From positions 1 through 40,466 of the IMG/VR virus record IMGVR_UViG_3300037427_002949: DNA of 40,466 nucleotides; one strand, 5' to 3'. A model generated the notes under the pieces. It did not search any database and was not told the DNA's origin. It saw only the letters and a list, made by a program, of their open reading frames with translations. The first letter of the stretch is position 1. Every line of letters begins with the position of its first letter. Both the position numbers and the translations under genes were made by a program. Positions 39,991-40,466 of this stretch are shown here, piece after piece. The DNA comes from a virus.

Positions 39991-40466
39991 TCAAGATTCT
40001 GCATTTGGATCGTAACCACTCGGTGGCCCATAGTTGTTAAGAGGTTCGCAGTTAGTCGTATTTCTGGCCGGTGTATCGGCGCCGTCAGTGGAGGTGGTTT
40101 CGCCACCCTCAGAACCTCTGAGCACCCAAACACAGTTTACTCTTGTTGAGAACTCGCCGTTAGCTATAGTATGCTGTGCGTTGATTACCATGTGGTATCC
40201 TCCCAAGCCCAATTGCCATGCCATATCACCATCGTTTGCAGGAGAGCCAAGAGAATATCCCAATCCACTAGGATCGAGGTACACCGTCATACCCGGGAAG
40301 ATGCGTGCGTTGCCATACATTTCAACGTCGACCTTATAGGGCTCCCTAAGCTGGGAGAATCCGTCATATCCTTGACTGAAATACCGAGCCTCCCTCATGT
40401 ATGGTTGATCGGTTTTAGTAAACTTGAGTCTCTTAACTAGTCCTTTATTCGTACCAATGTGAAAAT
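39991..40466 (-). CDS. C-terminal part of a probable virion structural protein (N-terminus beyond window)
   Basis: The frame is open to the right edge, so 158 residues of an unknown longer protein are visible; Met at 40398 is therefore not a likely start. The part EMYGNARIFPGMTVYLDPSG, GLGGYHMVINAQHTIANGEF and STRVNCVWVLRG reads as beta-rich, a layout familiar from the C-terminal domain of phage baseplate or tail proteins. A disordered Gly/Thr/Pro-rich tail ends it. The identity is inference. Confidence 0.55.
   Translation of the reverse strand, partial: FHIGTNKGLVKRLKFTKTDQPYMREARYFSQGYDGFSQLREPYKVDVEMYGNARIFPGMTVYLDPSGLGYSLGSPANDGDMAWQLGLGGYHMVINAQHTIANGEFSTRVNCVWVLRGSEGGETTSTDGADTPARNTTNCEPLNNYGPPSGYDPNAES

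Noticed and set aside
1-40466. Prophage or bacterial-chromosome origin
   Set aside because: No integrase, attachment site or housekeeping operon is seen; all genes are on one strand and are phage-like in packing and content.

Overview
This window is almost certainly part of a large, strictly lytic-type tailed phage genome (T4-like or jumbo grade), not a bacterial chromosome. All genes that I can support lie on the minus strand, are tightly packed with many 4-base ATGA overlaps, and include phage hallmarks: a UvsX-type recombinase, a gp32-type ssDNA-binding protein, a DnaB/gp41-type helicase, a FEN-type 5'-3' exonuclease, a compact family-A DNA polymerase, phage-type Dam methylase and virion-like proteins. 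The host cannot be named. The phage uses bacterial sigma70-type promoters, carries several lipoproteins (so a diderm host is likely), and the von Willebrand A lipoprotein at the left edge has a wording of the metal-binding motif that I associate with Myxococcota/Bdellovibrionota-type bacteria; this is only a hint.

Layout, read in the direction of transcription (right to left). 40466-38679: two virion-like or unknown proteins. 38606-34209: family-A DNA polymerase, a tubulin/FtsZ-like protein, a small basic-acidic protein, ssDNA-binding protein, terminator, RecA/UvsX. 34179-33247: two small exported lipoproteins. 33238-24475: a long nucleotide and replication operon (deaminase, a 58-residue SH3-like protein, UV damage endonuclease, FEN exonuclease, DnaB helicase, B12-dependent ribonucleotide reductase, zinc protein, GroES-like co-chaperonin, ClpP-like protease, Rossmann-like protein, nucleotidyltransferase), running into a full-length DnaE-type Pol III alpha (24474-21004) and an RNase H-fold protein. 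20502-18206: four overlapping small genes whose products share an N-terminal tag. 18192-13438: SH3-like protein, dUTPase, ParB-like protein, Dam methylase, zinc protein, IMPDH/GMP-reductase-like enzyme, ribbon-helix-helix protein, sigma70-region-4 protein. 13408-9759: acidic tagged protein, ClpP, L,D-transpeptidase-like enzyme, a 510-residue protein. 9749-7785: GroEL and a coiled-coil/membrane protein. 7779-5428: small proteins, glutaredoxin, a degenerate D12-class methylase, a membrane protein. 5416-1: a 1386-residue tagged protein, a trypsin-like exported protease and a VWA lipoprotein.

Two promoter classes are visible. Eight strong sigma70-type promoters, every one with an exactly 17-base spacer, precede metabolic, replication and chaperone genes. 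A second, 15-base element (core TTATAAATG, like the T4 late promoter TATAAATA) precedes the genes that look structural or late. A protein that is little more than a sigma70 region 4 (13438-13698) is a candidate to read the second class.

The most interesting possibility is a packaged-cargo system: five proteins from two late-promoter units begin with a short helical tag ending in (L/I)-x-E, the cleavage rule of T4 prohead protease and the form of the T4 capsid targeting sequence. The largest of them (1386 residues) ends in a ParB-like domain. Other notable points are a chaperonin pair split over 17 kb, two divergent ClpP proteins, two unrelated DNA polymerases, a tubulin-like protein, a promoter whose transcript would begin at its start codon, and a T4-gene-e-like hairpin that should silence read-through mRNA. 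There is no gene-free stretch longer than about 150 bases, and I see no tRNA, rRNA, CRISPR or insertion sequence.
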